Numbered from the stretch's first letter, positions 26,682-35,382 are shown. The stretch: DNA of 64,000 bases from Halobaculum gomorrense (GCF_900129775.1 NZ_FQWV01000001.1:639176-703175); one strand, 5' to 3'. Program-made: numbers and translations. Notes: a model not told the origin generated them from the sequence alone.

Positions 26682-26837
26682 GACCGAGGCGTCGGACCGC
26701 GACGACAAAGGCGTTCTGACTGCGCGGCGCGCCTCGGCCCCGGGGGCGACCACCCGGTACGCGTCGCCGCGGAGCGGTCGACGCGCCCGGCACACCCATC
26801 GTACGGATTTTACCGCTGGCGGCCCGTAAGGTAGTGA

Positions 26838-28364
26838 ATGAGTGTTCTCCGCCGACGCGTCGCGGTCGCGACCGCCTCCGGCGTCGCGGTCGCCGCGGGC
26901 ACGTTCCTCGTCGCCGGCTTCTCTCCCCGGTGGGTCGTCGTCGCGATCGCGCAGACCGTGCTGCTCGCGCTCCCCGACGCGGCGTTGGCCGCCGGGATCC
27001 AGGGGCTCGGGAGCGCCGCTCAGCCGCTGCTCGTCGTCGGGGCGGCCGGCCTCGCGGTGGCGCTGTTCGGCGGGCTCGCGCTCCTCGCGCTTCGGATCGG
27101 TCGCGTCGCCGACAGGGAGCGTTCGGAGGTCGTCTTCCTGGTGGGCGCGCTGCAGGCGCTGGCCGCCTTCCTGCTCGCGGTGACCCCCGCGGCAGCGGTC
27201 ATCGGCGGCGCGCTCGGGGCCGCCGTCGTCGGGCTGGCGGGCGCGTCCGCGACCGGGACCGGGGAGGTCTCGCGCGCGCGTCGGGGGCTGTTGCGGTCTG
27301 TGGGCGCCGCGGCGGCGGCCGTGGGGCTGGCGGGCGCGGGACCGATCGCTCGAGCGATCGACGGCGGTGCGGGCGAAAGCGGCGGTTCGGAGGCGGTCGA
27401 TCTCGACCCCCTCGTCGAGCGACTGCTCGCCGTCGCCGCGGAGCGCTCGTTCGATCTCGCGGGCGCGGAGCCGCTCGTCTCCGAGTCGTTTTACGTCGTC
27501 GACAAGAACGCGGCCGACCCCGAGGTCGACCCGGAGGAGTGGTCGCTGCGGGTCACCGGCGCCGTCAACGACGAGGTCGAGATCGACCTCGACTCGGTGA
27601 CGGCGAGGCCGGCCGAGCACCGGTTCGTCACGCTCCGGTGCGTCGGCGACCCGGTCAACGGCCGGAAGCTCGACACGGCGGTGTGGACGGGTGTCCCGGT
27701 CGCCGACCTGCTCGACGAGGCGGGCGTGCGCCGCGACGGCTGCTGCGTCATGCTGCGCGCGGCCGACGGCTACTACGAGGAGTTTCCGCTGTCGGCGCTC
27801 GACGGCGGCCTGCTCGCGTACCGGATGAACGGGCGGCCGCTCCCGCAGGGGCACGGCGCGCCCGTGAGGGCGCTGATCCCGGGCCACTGGGGAGAGATCA
27901 ACGTGAAGTGGCTCACCGAGATCGAGGTCCTGGAAGAGGAGGCGACGGGCTACTGGGAGGTGCGCGGCTGGCACGGCACGGGCCCCGTGTCGACGGTCGC
28001 GAAGCTCCATCACGTCGAGGTCGACGACGGCGCGGTTTCGGTCGGCGGCCACGCGTACGCGGGAACCCGCGGCGTCTCGGCGGTCGAGGTGTCGACCGAC
28101 GGCGGCGACACGTGGACCGAGGCCGAGCTTACCGAGCGACTCCCGGAGGCGACCCCCGCGGACGCGTCCCCTAACGACCCCGAGGCGGTCGACGGCGAGG
28201 CGACCGACGCCTGGCGCGGCTGGCGCCACGAGTACGAGGCGACCGACGAGCACGAGGTCGTCGTCCGGGCCGTCGAGGCCGACGGCACAGTACAGCCGGC
28301 CGCGGAGCGAGACCCCTTCCCGAGCGGAGCGTCGGGCCGCGCGAGCCGAACCGTCCGTCCCTGA
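26838..28364 (+). CDS. membrane-anchored sulfite-oxidase-family molybdoenzyme
   Basis: This protein of 508 residues has an N-terminal half (1-175) with four or five hydrophobic segments; then a sulfite-oxidase Moco domain (about 210-365) with the molybdenum-ligand cysteine C268 in FVTLRCVGDPVNGRKLDTAVWTGVPVADLL and GHWGEINVKWLTEIEV; then a Mo-co dimerisation-like Ig domain (about 380-495: VEVSTDGGDTWTEAEL). The family oxidises or reduces small substrates such as sulfite, nitrate or sulfoxides; the substrate here is not determinable. The membrane domain may pass electrons to the respiratory chain. No cytochrome gene is adjacent. Confidence 0.88.
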   Translation: MSVLRRRVAVATASGVAVAAGTFLVAGFSPRWVVVAIAQTVLLALPDAALAAGIQGLGSAAQPLLVVGAAGLAVALFGGLALLALRIGRVADRERSEVVFLVGALQALAAFLLAVTPAAAVIGGALGAAVVGLAGASATGTGEVSRARRGLLRSVGAAAAAVGLAGAGPIARAIDGGAGESGGSEAVDLDPLVERLLAVAAERSFDLAGAEPLVSESFYVVDKNAADPEVDPEEWSLRVTGAVNDEVEIDLDSVTARPAEHRFVTLRCVGDPVNGRKLDTAVWTGVPVADLLDEAGVRRDGCCVMLRAADGYYEEFPLSALDGGLLAYRMNGRPLPQGHGAPVRALIPGHWGEINVKWLTEIEVLEEEATGYWEVRGWHGTGPVSTVAKLHHVEVDDGAVSVGGHAYAGTRGVSAVEVSTDGGDTWTEAELTERLPEATPADASPNDPEAVDGEATDAWRGWRHEYEATDEHEVVVRAVEADGTVQPAAERDPFPSGASGRASRTVRP

Positions 28365-28403
28365 CAACTCGGCTGCGCCCGCGGTCCCCCCGATCGGAGA
28401 GGT

Positions 28404-28413
28404 TATTAACTTT
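28404..28413 (+). promoter_or_regulatory. TATA-like element of ZIP transporter
   Basis: TATTAACTTT lies about 24-28 nt before the ATG at 28432, inside an AT-rich run of 30 bp (28401-28431) that stands out from its surroundings. A metal-dependent repressor site could overlap it, but I see no clear dyad. Confidence 0.55.
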
Positions 28414-28431
28414 AACGCATAATTTAGTAAT

Positions 28432-29292
28432 ATGTCCGATATCAGTACCGGCGGCCCGGGTGTTCATCTCCTCTCCCGGAGTAGACTCCTCGGTGGTGCG
28501 AGCACGGCGGTGCTCGCGGGCGCAACCGCGCTCGCGTTCGCGACGGGCCGGACGAAGCTGTTCGGGATCGCGTGGATCGCGTTCGCGTCGATGACCGTCG
28601 CCGGCTGGGTCGGGGCGCGGACGGTCGGCGCGAACCCTCGGGCGCTGGTGTGGGGGTACGGGCTCGCCGCCGGCGCGATGATCACAAGCGCGGCGGTGTT
28701 CCTCCTCCCACAGGCGATGGGGCAGCACCCCGCGTTCGGCGGCTTCGGCGTCGCGCTCGGCCTGCTCGTCGGCTACGGCGCGCACACGCTCGGGCACCGT
28801 CTGTCGCACATGGACCTGCCGCTGGACCGCTCGCTCGCGGAGCTGACCGCCCACGCCGTCAGCGCGGGCGCGATCATCGGCATCATCTACGGCAACATGC
28901 CGGAGCTAGGGCTACTGCTCGGGCTCTCGATCGTCTCACACAAGGGTCCGGCGGGGTACGCGGCCGTCAACCGGTTCGCCGGTCGCGGAGGCGACTGGAC
29001 GGCGATCCTGCTGCCCGCCGCTGGGGTCGGCGTCGCCGCGATCGCCTCGTCGTTCCTCTCGCTGCCCGCCTCGGGGGCGATCCGCGGCGTCGTATTCGGA
29101 TTCGCGACCGGCGTCTTCCTGCACGTCGCGATGGACTTCCTCCCGGAGTGTGAGATCGGCAGCGAGGTGCACGACTCGCTGAGCCACGGGGGCGACGCGC
29201 ACGCGCTGCTCGACCGGCTCCGGGTCCACGCCGTCGCGAGCACCGCGCTCGGCGCCGTGGCGGTGTTCCTCGGCTGGACGGTCGTCGCCTGA
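28432..29292 (+). CDS. ZIP-family metal transporter
   Basis: This protein of 286 residues has about eight membrane segments. Candidate metal-site residues are in GYGAHTLGHRLSHMD, LTAHAVSAGAIIGIIYG, IVSHKGPAGYAAVN and HVAMDFLPECEIGSEVH, the His/Glu-bearing helices of ZIP proteins. The family imports divalent metals such as zinc or iron; the haloarchaeal clade is uncharacterised. An isolated AT-rich promoter suggests its own regulation. Confidence 0.85.
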   Translation: MSDISTGGPGVHLLSRSRLLGGASTAVLAGATALAFATGRTKLFGIAWIAFASMTVAGWVGARTVGANPRALVWGYGLAAGAMITSAAVFLLPQAMGQHPAFGGFGVALGLLVGYGAHTLGHRLSHMDLPLDRSLAELTAHAVSAGAIIGIIYGNMPELGLLLGLSIVSHKGPAGYAAVNRFAGRGGDWTAILLPAAGVGVAAIASSFLSLPASGAIRGVVFGFATGVFLHVAMDFLPECEIGSEVHDSLSHGGDAHALLDRLRVHAVASTALGAVAVFLGWTVVA

Positions 29293-29339
29293 ACACGGGG
29301 CCGCACGCGGGGTTCGACGCGGCCGGTTCGATGAGCGAC

Positions 29340-29750
29340 CTACGAGGTGACTCGACGGACCTGCCAGGAGATGCCGGCGCCGGCGATCAACAGCACCGCG
29401 AGGTTGAACGCGCCGTGGACCAGCGAGCGGTACTCGTAGACGACCCACTGGTTGATCGTCCGGGAGACGGCGCCGTAGAACTGGATTCCCGCGACGAGCG
29501 CGAGCACCACCAGCGCCACGAGCACGAGGTAGTTCACGTATCGGGCGACCCTGTCGCCGAGGCCGGGACCGCCGACACCACCGGCGGAGTCTGCCGCTCC
29601 GGCGCCGGCCTCCGGCGCGTCGGGACGCGGGGCCGGCCGGTCGTGGTCGGTCGGTTCTCCGGCCGGTGATCTCGGATTGTCGATAGTGTCGTCGGAGTTG
29701 TCGATGGTGTCGTCGGAGTTGTCGATAGTGTCGTCGGTAGTGTCGCTCAT
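29340..29750 (-). CDS. membrane protein with DDTIDNS repeats
   Basis: This protein of 136 residues has an N-terminus made of three copies of DDTIDNS encoded by a 21-bp tandem repeat. A Pro/Ala-rich linker follows, then two membrane segments (about 72-92 and 112-130). Its start overlaps the stop of the PGF-CTERM gene (ATGA), so the two form an operon. Similar pairs of a small two-pass protein with a PGF-CTERM protein occur in haloarchaea; the function is unknown. Confidence 0.78.
   Translation of the reverse strand: MSDTTDDTIDNSDDTIDNSDDTIDNPRSPAGEPTDHDRPAPRPDAPEAGAGAADSAGGVGGPGLGDRVARYVNYLVLVALVVLALVAGIQFYGAVSRTINQWVVYEYRSLVHGAFNLAVLLIAGAGISWQVRRVTS
29679..29737 (-). repeat. 21-bp tandem coding repeat
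   Basis: Units lie at 29679-29699, 29700-29720 (one change) and 29721-29737 (truncated), encoding DDTIDNS on the minus strand near the N-terminus of the membrane protein. Confidence 0.9.
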
Positions 29751-30757
29751 TGTCGTGTTCGCCTCCGTGCGAGTAGCGCGGCGCCGGCGAGGGCCGCGAC
29801 CGCGACCGCCGGACCGAATCCGGGCGTCGCCGTCGCGGTTTCCGTTCGGGCCGCCGCCTCGGTCGCTCGTTCCTCCTGACTCCCGTCGTCGCCGGCGAAG
29901 TCGCTCACTTCGAACTCTACCTCCCGGGTGGTCATGTTGGCCGAGATGGTCTCGGTCGGGTCGAGGTTCGCGACCGAACGGGCGGTGTCGACGAGCACGC
30001 CGTCACGGTACACCGCGGCGTCGACGTAGTAGTTGTAGTCGCTCGGGACCGTCACCTCGACGGTCGCGTCCGCCGTGCGACCCGGACCGATGCCGCTCAC
30101 GGTGGTCGACTGGCGGGCCGCGACGATGTTCGACTCCGCCTGCCGGAGGACGACCTCGACGCGGAGCCGGTCGCTGGCAGACTCGCCGCCGTTCGTCAGC
30201 GACGCCGCGACCGTCAGCGTCGTTCGGTTCGCCTCCTCGTCGACCGAGGCCACCGACACCGAAAGCGGCGGCACCGCCTCGCTCTCGGTGAAGTGGACCT
30301 CTGTGCCGAGCGCCGCGAGCCCGGAGACCCGCGTCCGGTCGCGGTCGACGACCCGGCCGTCGCGGAAGACGACCGTCTCGATCACGTAGCCGCCCTCGCG
30401 GGGCACCTCGATCGTCGCGTTCACCGGCACGCTTCGGTCGCCGGTCAGTTCCTCCAGTTCGACCGTTCGTTCGGCCGTCAACAGCCCGGACTCCGCGTCG
30501 TACGCGCGAAAGCGCACGGAGACGTTGTCCGTGGGGTTGCCCGCGTGACCGATGCGTGTGTGCAGCCTCAGCGTCGCCGTCGCGCCGTCGACCTCTTCGG
30601 GTGCGATCGCCGGCGACTCGGCGATGGAAACCCGACCGGGACGGACCGGACCGTCGGCGGACGGGTCAGCGAGGACGCCAGGAACCACGGCGACCCCGAG
30701 GAGGGCGACGAGCAGGACGGCGACCGCGCCCGCGGTCAGCCGCCGTTCTCGTGACAT
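29747..30757 (-). CDS. PGF-CTERM surface protein (DUF7490-like)
   Basis: This protein of 336 residues has a Sec signal (MSRERRLTAGAVAVLLVALLGVAVVPGVLA). Two or more CARDB-like beta-sandwich repeats carry sequons (NDTxx-like NPTDNVSVRF, NRTTLTVAAS and others). The C-terminus has the PGF-CTERM signal: TATPGFGPAVAVAALAGAALLARRRTRQ. It is predicted to be cleaved by archaeosortase A and anchored outside the cell. The phrase FRDGRVVDRDRTRVSG recurs as YRDGVLVDTARSVAN, showing the internal repeat. It is translationally coupled to the downstream two-pass membrane protein. Confidence 0.88.
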   Translation of the reverse strand: MSRERRLTAGAVAVLLVALLGVAVVPGVLADPSADGPVRPGRVSIAESPAIAPEEVDGATATLRLHTRIGHAGNPTDNVSVRFRAYDAESGLLTAERTVELEELTGDRSVPVNATIEVPREGGYVIETVVFRDGRVVDRDRTRVSGLAALGTEVHFTESEAVPPLSVSVASVDEEANRTTLTVAASLTNGGESASDRLRVEVVLRQAESNIVAARQSTTVSGIGPGRTADATVEVTVPSDYNYYVDAAVYRDGVLVDTARSVANLDPTETISANMTTREVEFEVSDFAGDDGSQEERATEAAARTETATATPGFGPAVAVAALAGAALLARRRTRQ

Positions 30758-31026
30758 GCGACCGGCTGTGCACGGTCGCGCGGTAAACCCTTTGTGTCGT
30801 GACGTGTCGCCGAGTTGATCACGTGACCTGCGACCGCTCGTCGGCCGCGAAGTCGTCTTCGGCGGCGTCGCTCAGGAGCTCTTCCTTGGAGTGAACCTCC
30901 CGGGAGGTAGCACCGCGCGAGCGGATCCGACGGCACTCTGGGGGCGGACGGCGGAGGGCAGACGCCTGTGCGATCGGTTTACAGGCCGCCGGGCGATTGA
31001 AGCACCGTGCGGGTGACCGCCCGAGT

Positions 31027-31563
31027 ATGCCCGGTTCGGTGTTCAGACGCGGCGAGACGGTCGAACTGCGCACGATCGAGGAGGCGGACGCGGAGTTCCT
31101 CCGAGACCTCATCAACGAGCCGCGGGTCCGCGCCGGCATCGCCAACCGGACGCCGATGAACCTTGCAGACGAACGCGAGTGGGTCGACTCGCTGGGCGGC
31201 GACGACGAGGCGAACTTCCTCGTGTGCGTCGACGGCGACGCCGTCGGAACCATCGGCCTCCGCCGTCGCCACGAGCCCTCGTGGGGCGTCTGGGGCGTCG
31301 GCTACATGCTCGTGCCAGACGCGTGGGGGAACGGCTACGCGACCGACGCGCTTCGCGAGACGGCGGCGTACGCGTTCGACGAGCGCCGCGCCGCAAAACT
31401 GTTCGCGACCGTCTACAAGACGAACCCCGCGTCGGCGCGCGTGCTGGAGAAGGCCGGCTTCGTCGAGGAGGGAGTCCTCCGCGGGGAGGCGTTCGTCGAC
31501 GGCGAGCGCGTGGATATAGTCCGGTACGGCCTGCCGGCCGACGAGTGGGAGGATCGCCCATAA
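31027..31563 (+). CDS. GNAT acetyltransferase, RimJ/RimL type
   Basis: This protein of 178 residues is a single GNAT domain with the acetyl-CoA motif YMLVPDAWGNGYATDALRETAAYAF and the C-terminal NPASARVLEKAGFVEEGVLRGEAFVDG typical of RimJ/RimL-like enzymes that acetylate N-termini or small amines. The start ATG 31027 (MPGSVFRRGETVEL) was chosen over one ten codons upstream. It converges with the ArgZ-like gene, 14 nt between stops. Confidence 0.88.
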   Translation: MPGSVFRRGETVELRTIEEADAEFLRDLINEPRVRAGIANRTPMNLADEREWVDSLGGDDEANFLVCVDGDAVGTIGLRRRHEPSWGVWGVGYMLVPDAWGNGYATDALRETAAYAFDERRAAKLFATVYKTNPASARVLEKAGFVEEGVLRGEAFVDGERVDIVRYGLPADEWEDRP

Positions 31564-31577
31564 CTGGGGAGGGGGGC

Positions 31578-32801
31578 CTACTCCAGCAGCTCCTCCGCGA
31601 GCATCGGCACGAACGTCCCCACATCGGTCACCATCCCCACCGCCTGCGCGGAGCCGCGGTCGAGCAGCTGCGTGACGGTGGCGGGGTTGATATCGACGCA
31701 GACGGTGCGCGTCGTCGACGGGAGGCAGTTCCCCACGGCCACGGAGTGCAGCAGCGACGACAGCATGAGCACGAGGTCCGCCTCCCTGGCCTGCCCGCGG
31801 ATGGCGTTCTGCGCCTCGACGGCGTCTGTGATCGTGTCCGGCAGCGGGCCGTCGTCGCGGATGGAGCCTGCGAGCACGAAGTCGCGGTCGTTCTCGACGC
31901 ACTCGTGCATGACGCCCTCGGTGATCAGTCCCTCCTCGACGGCGGCCTCGATGCCGCCCGCCCGGATCACCTCGCTGATCGTGTAGATGTGGTGCTTGTG
32001 GCCCTTCCGGGGGTGTTCCATCGTCTCCACGTCCATCCCCAGGCTGGTGCCGTACATCGACCGCTCCATGTCGTGGACGGCGAAGCCGTTGCCCGCGGAG
32101 ATCGCGTCGACGTACCCCTCGCGCACGAGGCGCGCGAGACCGGGGCCGCCGCCCGAGTGGATGACCGCGGGGCCGGCGACGCACAGGACCGTACCGCCTT
32201 GGGCTTTCGTCTCGGCGATCGCCTCGGCGATGTCGCGGATCAGCGACTCGGAGGGGCGCTCGGCGGAGACGCCGCCCTGCATGAAGCCGAACGGCCCCGA
32301 TGCGTCGCGGGGGCGCTCGGGCGGCTTCACCCGGATCCCGGCGTCGCCGGTGACGACCAGGTCGCCCGCTTCGATGCCGTTGAGCACCTTCGTCTCGGCG
32401 GAAACCTCGCCGTCGCGATCCACGACGATCGCGCAGTCCATCTCGATGTTCCCCACCGGCACCCACTCGTCGTCGACGCGCACGTCAGTCGGGTGGTTCG
32501 TCGTCGAGTAGAAGCCGTCCGGGACGACGTTGTCCGCGGGCGCGGGCGTTAGCGTCGCGTCCGTCGGCGCCGCCAGCGTCGCGCCCGACTGGTGCAGCTC
32601 GTGGAGGATCGGGTGCAGCGCACCCTCGTCGTCTGCGATGACGCGCATCCGACAGTACGACTCCTCGTCCTTGCTGGTGCCCACGCGGAACTCCTCGATG
32701 TCGAACTCGCCGCCCAGCTCCATCACGACGGTGAAGGCCCGCTCCATCAGGCCGGAGTCGATGATGTGGCCCTCCAGTTCGACCACGTCGCTAACTGTCA
32801 T
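31578..32801 (-). CDS. TIGR00300/ArgZ-like protein, putative archaeal ornithine cyclodeaminase
   Basis: This protein of 407 residues has an N-terminal LOR/SDH-type domain (about 1-100, MTVSDVVELEGHIIDSGLMERAF). The C-terminal Rossmann-like domain contains GGTVLCVAGPAVIHSGGGPGLARLVREGYVDAISAGNGFAVHDME. Archaeal members of this family have been linked to ornithine cyclodeaminase or arginine dihydrolase-type activity (NAD-dependent). The length and motifs are complete. It is a single gene. Confidence 0.85.
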   Translation of the reverse strand: MTVSDVVELEGHIIDSGLMERAFTVVMELGGEFDIEEFRVGTSKDEESYCRMRVIADDEGALHPILHELHQSGATLAAPTDATLTPAPADNVVPDGFYSTTNHPTDVRVDDEWVPVGNIEMDCAIVVDRDGEVSAETKVLNGIEAGDLVVTGDAGIRVKPPERPRDASGPFGFMQGGVSAERPSESLIRDIAEAIAETKAQGGTVLCVAGPAVIHSGGGPGLARLVREGYVDAISAGNGFAVHDMERSMYGTSLGMDVETMEHPRKGHKHHIYTISEVIRAGGIEAAVEEGLITEGVMHECVENDRDFVLAGSIRDDGPLPDTITDAVEAQNAIRGQAREADLVLMLSSLLHSVAVGNCLPSTTRTVCVDINPATVTQLLDRGSAQAVGMVTDVGTFVPMLAEELLE

Positions 32802-32906
32802 ACCGTCACTCTGCTCCGCGGCGGTGAAAAGCTACCCGAGACCGCGGTATCGGCCGCGACCGACGGCCGCTGCGCCCGGCCGTCCCGGGATCCGTCTTCG
32901 CTCCGC

Positions 32907-33401
32907 CTACAAGAGGAACCCCTTGAGCGCGTTCAAGACGCCCCACGTGACCTGCGCGACGAGGTTCCCCCGCTCGCCTCTGATGACGATGTCGTCGTTC
33001 TGCACGGCGTCCGCGAAGCGGTTCGCGGCCTGCTCGCCGCTGGCGGAGTCGGCGATGTGCGACATCGTGGTGCGGTCCGTCTCCATCCGGAGCGTCGCGT
33101 CGTCGTGCGCCGACTCGCGGAGGTCGACGACTCGGCCGTCGCCGGTCATGCGGAAGGAGTAGACGGCGGTTTCCCCGCCGTCACTGACGTACAGGTTCAC
33201 GCGCTTGTTCTCGATCTGTCCCGACAGCGGGCCGAGGTCGACGCCGCCGCTGGCCCCGTTGTACAGCTCGAACCCCGCCTCCAACTGCGCGAACACCTCG
33301 CCGGACCACGCCGGTCGGTCCGACTGTGCGGCGACGGGCGCGACTGCGACCGACGCGACGAGGAGCGATGCGACTGCGAGGACGAGCACTCTCTGAGACA
33401 T
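32907..33401 (-). CDS. exported protein with SCP2-like domain
   Basis: This protein of 164 residues has a cleavable Sec signal (1-25, ending VAPVAAQ). The mature part includes YSFRMTGDGRVVDLR, DATLRMETDRTTMSHIADS and RFADAVQNDDIVIRG, the order of elements in SCP2 sterol-transfer-like domains (beta strand, TLRM-D-x-x-T, helix, I-x-I-x-G). That match is by eye. It would act outside the membrane. A TATA box, CTTAAATA at 33425-33432, is about 28 nt upstream of the ATG, suggesting a leaderless mRNA. Confidence 0.75.
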   Translation of the reverse strand: MSQRVLVLAVASLLVASVAVAPVAAQSDRPAWSGEVFAQLEAGFELYNGASGGVDLGPLSGQIENKRVNLYVSDGGETAVYSFRMTGDGRVVDLRESAHDDATLRMETDRTTMSHIADSASGEQAANRFADAVQNDDIVIRGERGNLVAQVTWGVLNALKGFLL

Positions 33402-33511
33402 GGCCTCTAGAGGCTGGCTGACGGCTTAAATACATACTGTGGACCCTGCCGTCTCCGGATCGTCGGTCGAGGTCTGCGGCCGGCTCCGGACGCCGTCGTC
33501 GCGACCGACGG

Positions 33512-34459
33512 TCAGGGCTCGTCGAAGACGGCGTCGAGGAACGCGACCTCGTGGGCGAGCACCTCCGTGAAGCGGTCGTCCCAGGCGTCGAAGTGGCCCA
33601 TCGGAAGCGCGACGAGCGAGGAGTCGGGAAGCTCCGCGGCCAGTCGCTCGGCGTACCTGTACGGGGCGATCCGATCGTCCGTGCCGGCGACGACGAGGGC
33701 GGGACACGTCACCGCCGACGCGTCGGTGACCGGGCGGTACCGTGGGAGCGCCAGCAGCGTCCGCGCGCGAGTGCCGTTCTGCCACGTGGAGTCCCGTGGG
33801 ATCAACGCCGCGTACCCGTCGAGCGCCCCCGGCTCGTTCAGCGCCGCGAACTCGTCGGGCCGGCCGTACACCTTCACCTCGTGGCTCCGACCGACGAGCC
33901 CCGCAAGCCGGTCGCGCAGCCCCGCGGTCGTCGCGCGCGCCAGGTATCGCAGGGACTTGCTCCGCAGCAGCGCTCGCCCGTCCGCGAACGGCGTGCGCGC
34001 GATCACCGCGTCCACGCCGTCGCGCTCGGCGGCGAGGCTCACGACGTGCCCGCCGCCCAGCGAGACGCCCCACAGCGCGATCCCGTCGCCGAGCGTGTCG
34101 ACGCCGCGGACGCGGTCGACGGCCGCCTCCCAGTCGGCGACCTGTCGGCTCGGGAGCACCAGCGGCTCGCCCTCGGAGGGCCCGAAGCCGCGGTAGTCGA
34201 ACGCGAACGCCGCGTACCCAACCTCCGCGAGGTGTTCGGCCACCCGGTCGAGCCCGAAGGCGGCTTCGGCGGCGAAGCCGTGCCCGAGCACGACCACGTC
34301 GGGGTCGTCCACGTCCCGCGGGCGATACAGCGTCCCGACGCAGTCGTCACCCTCGACGGAGAACGTGAGCCGGCGCGTCGAAAACCGCTCGCGGGAGGGT
34401 CGCTCCCCGCGCACGCGCCGCGCGGGCGACCGCTCGGGCGTCGCCAGCGGCGCGCTCAC
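33512..34459 (-). CDS. alpha/beta hydrolase
   Basis: This protein of 315 residues has the oxyanion/HG motif VVLGHGFAAEAAFG (57-70), nucleophile elbow GVSLGGGH (Ser133), acid in VAGTDDRIAPYRYAERL and histidine in LPMGHFDAWDD, giving a complete Ser-Asp-His triad. It resembles uncharacterised esterases/acyl-transferases of haloarchaea (DUF1100/fermentation-respiration switch-like). GTG start overlaps the preceding gene by four bases (GTGA), indicating coupling. Confidence 0.87.
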   Translation of the reverse strand: MSAPLATPERSPARRVRGERPSRERFSTRRLTFSVEGDDCVGTLYRPRDVDDPDVVVLGHGFAAEAAFGLDRVAEHLAEVGYAAFAFDYRGFGPSEGEPLVLPSRQVADWEAAVDRVRGVDTLGDGIALWGVSLGGGHVVSLAAERDGVDAVIARTPFADGRALLRSKSLRYLARATTAGLRDRLAGLVGRSHEVKVYGRPDEFAALNEPGALDGYAALIPRDSTWQNGTRARTLLALPRYRPVTDASAVTCPALVVAGTDDRIAPYRYAERLAAELPDSSLVALPMGHFDAWDDRFTEVLAHEVAFLDAVFDEP

Positions 34460-34890
34460 TGCGAGCCCCCGTCGTCGGCCGCGCGCTGGGGCTCGTCGTC
34501 GCAATCGACGGCCGCGTGTGGGGTGTCGGCGTCGCCATCGTCACCGACCTCGGTCTCGACGGTGTCGAGCACGCCCGCGGAGAACTCCTCCTCGGAGATC
34601 CGGTAGCTGGTCACGGCAGCGAGCCAGTCGGCCTCGACGTGCCACGTCGCCTGCACGTCGTCTTCGAACCGCAGCGCGGTCGCGTCCACGCGCCGGGGGT
34701 CGAGGTCGCCGTCCTCGACGAGGTCGATCACCGTGTTGCAGACGCGGCCCATCTCCCCGTGATCCGGGTGCGCGCCCGGCAGCGTCGTCGTGTAGGCGAC
34801 GGCGATGCGCTCCGGCGAGACGCGCACGTCCGCGACATCGATGCCGTCGGCCCGCAGTTCCCGGGCGAGCGCCGACTCGTCGGTTGTCAT
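34456..34890 (-). CDS. haloarchaeal protein of unknown function
   Basis: This acidic soluble protein of 144 residues starts MTTDESALARELRADGIDVADVRVS. An alpha/beta part contains YTTTLPGAHPDHGEMGRVCNTVIDLVEDG and WHVEADWLAAVTSYRISEEEFS, with a disordered acidic tail. There is no signal or membrane segment. The ATG at 34890 is preferred because upstream codons are not protein-like. It is translationally coupled to the downstream hydrolase, so the two proteins probably work together. Confidence 0.75.
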   Translation of the reverse strand: MTTDESALARELRADGIDVADVRVSPERIAVAYTTTLPGAHPDHGEMGRVCNTVIDLVEDGDLDPRRVDATALRFEDDVQATWHVEADWLAAVTSYRISEEEFSAGVLDTVETEVGDDGDADTPHAAVDCDDEPQRAADDGGSQ

Positions 34891-35158
34891 ACCGGCGGCT
34901 ACACTCGCGGGCGACTTACTGGTTGCGGGCACCGGACGACCGTCAACTCGGCGCCGTAGAACGGGACGGCTGGGGCGGAGGGTGGGAGTCCATGTCAGAG
35001 GCACTGTGTCCCGCCGCCCCAACGCGATGTATTGACTGACGTACACCGACTTAACCATTTAGTGAACCACTGTTCACCACGTGTGTGACGCCGGACAAGA
35101 GGTGAATCGCAGTACATTCTGCACTCATAACATGTCTGGCCGGAATACATATCAGTCA

Positions 35159-35174
35159 CCGTACGAGAGTACGG
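35159..35174 (+). promoter_or_regulatory. palindrome at start of split regulator gene, candidate operator
   Basis: CCGTAC-GAGA-GTACGG is a perfect dyad ending 4 nt before the ATG at 35179. A TATA-like ATACATAT lies at 35145-35152, so the dyad would cover the transcription start. This is an arrangement expected for autoregulation. Confidence 0.4.
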
Positions 35175-35178
35175 ACGG

Positions 35179-35313
35179 ATGATCGACGACGAGTCGTCGC
35201 GGCGGACGTTCGAGCTGTTGGCGAACGAGACGCGCCTCGGCATCATCTCGGCGCTTGGCGAGGTGAGCGGCGAGGGCGGCTACGCGACGCTCGCGTTTTC
35301 GGAGCTACCTAAA
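35179..35313 (+). pseudogene. 5' part of ArsR-like zinc-ribbon regulator, interrupted
   Basis: The frame MIDDESSRRTFELLANETRLGIISALGE...YATLAFSEL is the first part of an ArsR/DUF7351-type winged helix. It breaks off after FSEL, where IS sequence begins; read-through would end at TGA 35345-35347. The remaining part of the gene resumes at 36895. About 15 residues expected between SEL and HLKRL are absent from both sides, so insertion was accompanied or followed by a small deletion. Confidence 0.85.
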
Positions 35314-35326
35314 TCAAGGAGAGAGT

Positions 35327-35344
35327 CCCGCCGTTTACGGCGGG
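35327..35344 (+). repeat. left-end hairpin of IS1341-type element
   Basis: CCCGCCG-TTTA-CGGCGGG is a perfect seven-base-pair stem, near the left boundary. IS200/605-type elements carry such subterminal hairpins for recognition by the single-strand transposase. Confidence 0.75.
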
Positions 35345-35382
35345 CGTGAATCCGACAACTGCCGAACAACCACCGACGCCGT

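Noticed and set aside
28401..28431. Possible metal-repressor (DtxR/SirR-like) operator before the ZIP gene
   Set aside because: The run is AT-rich and well placed, but I could not find a convincing dyad in it.
30819..30936. Minus-strand frame ending TSREVHSKEELLSDAAEDDFAADERSQVT
   Set aside because: The acidic composition looks protein-like, but there is no ATG, GTG or TTG in a sensible place and no homologue comes to mind, so I did not call it. It may be a relic.
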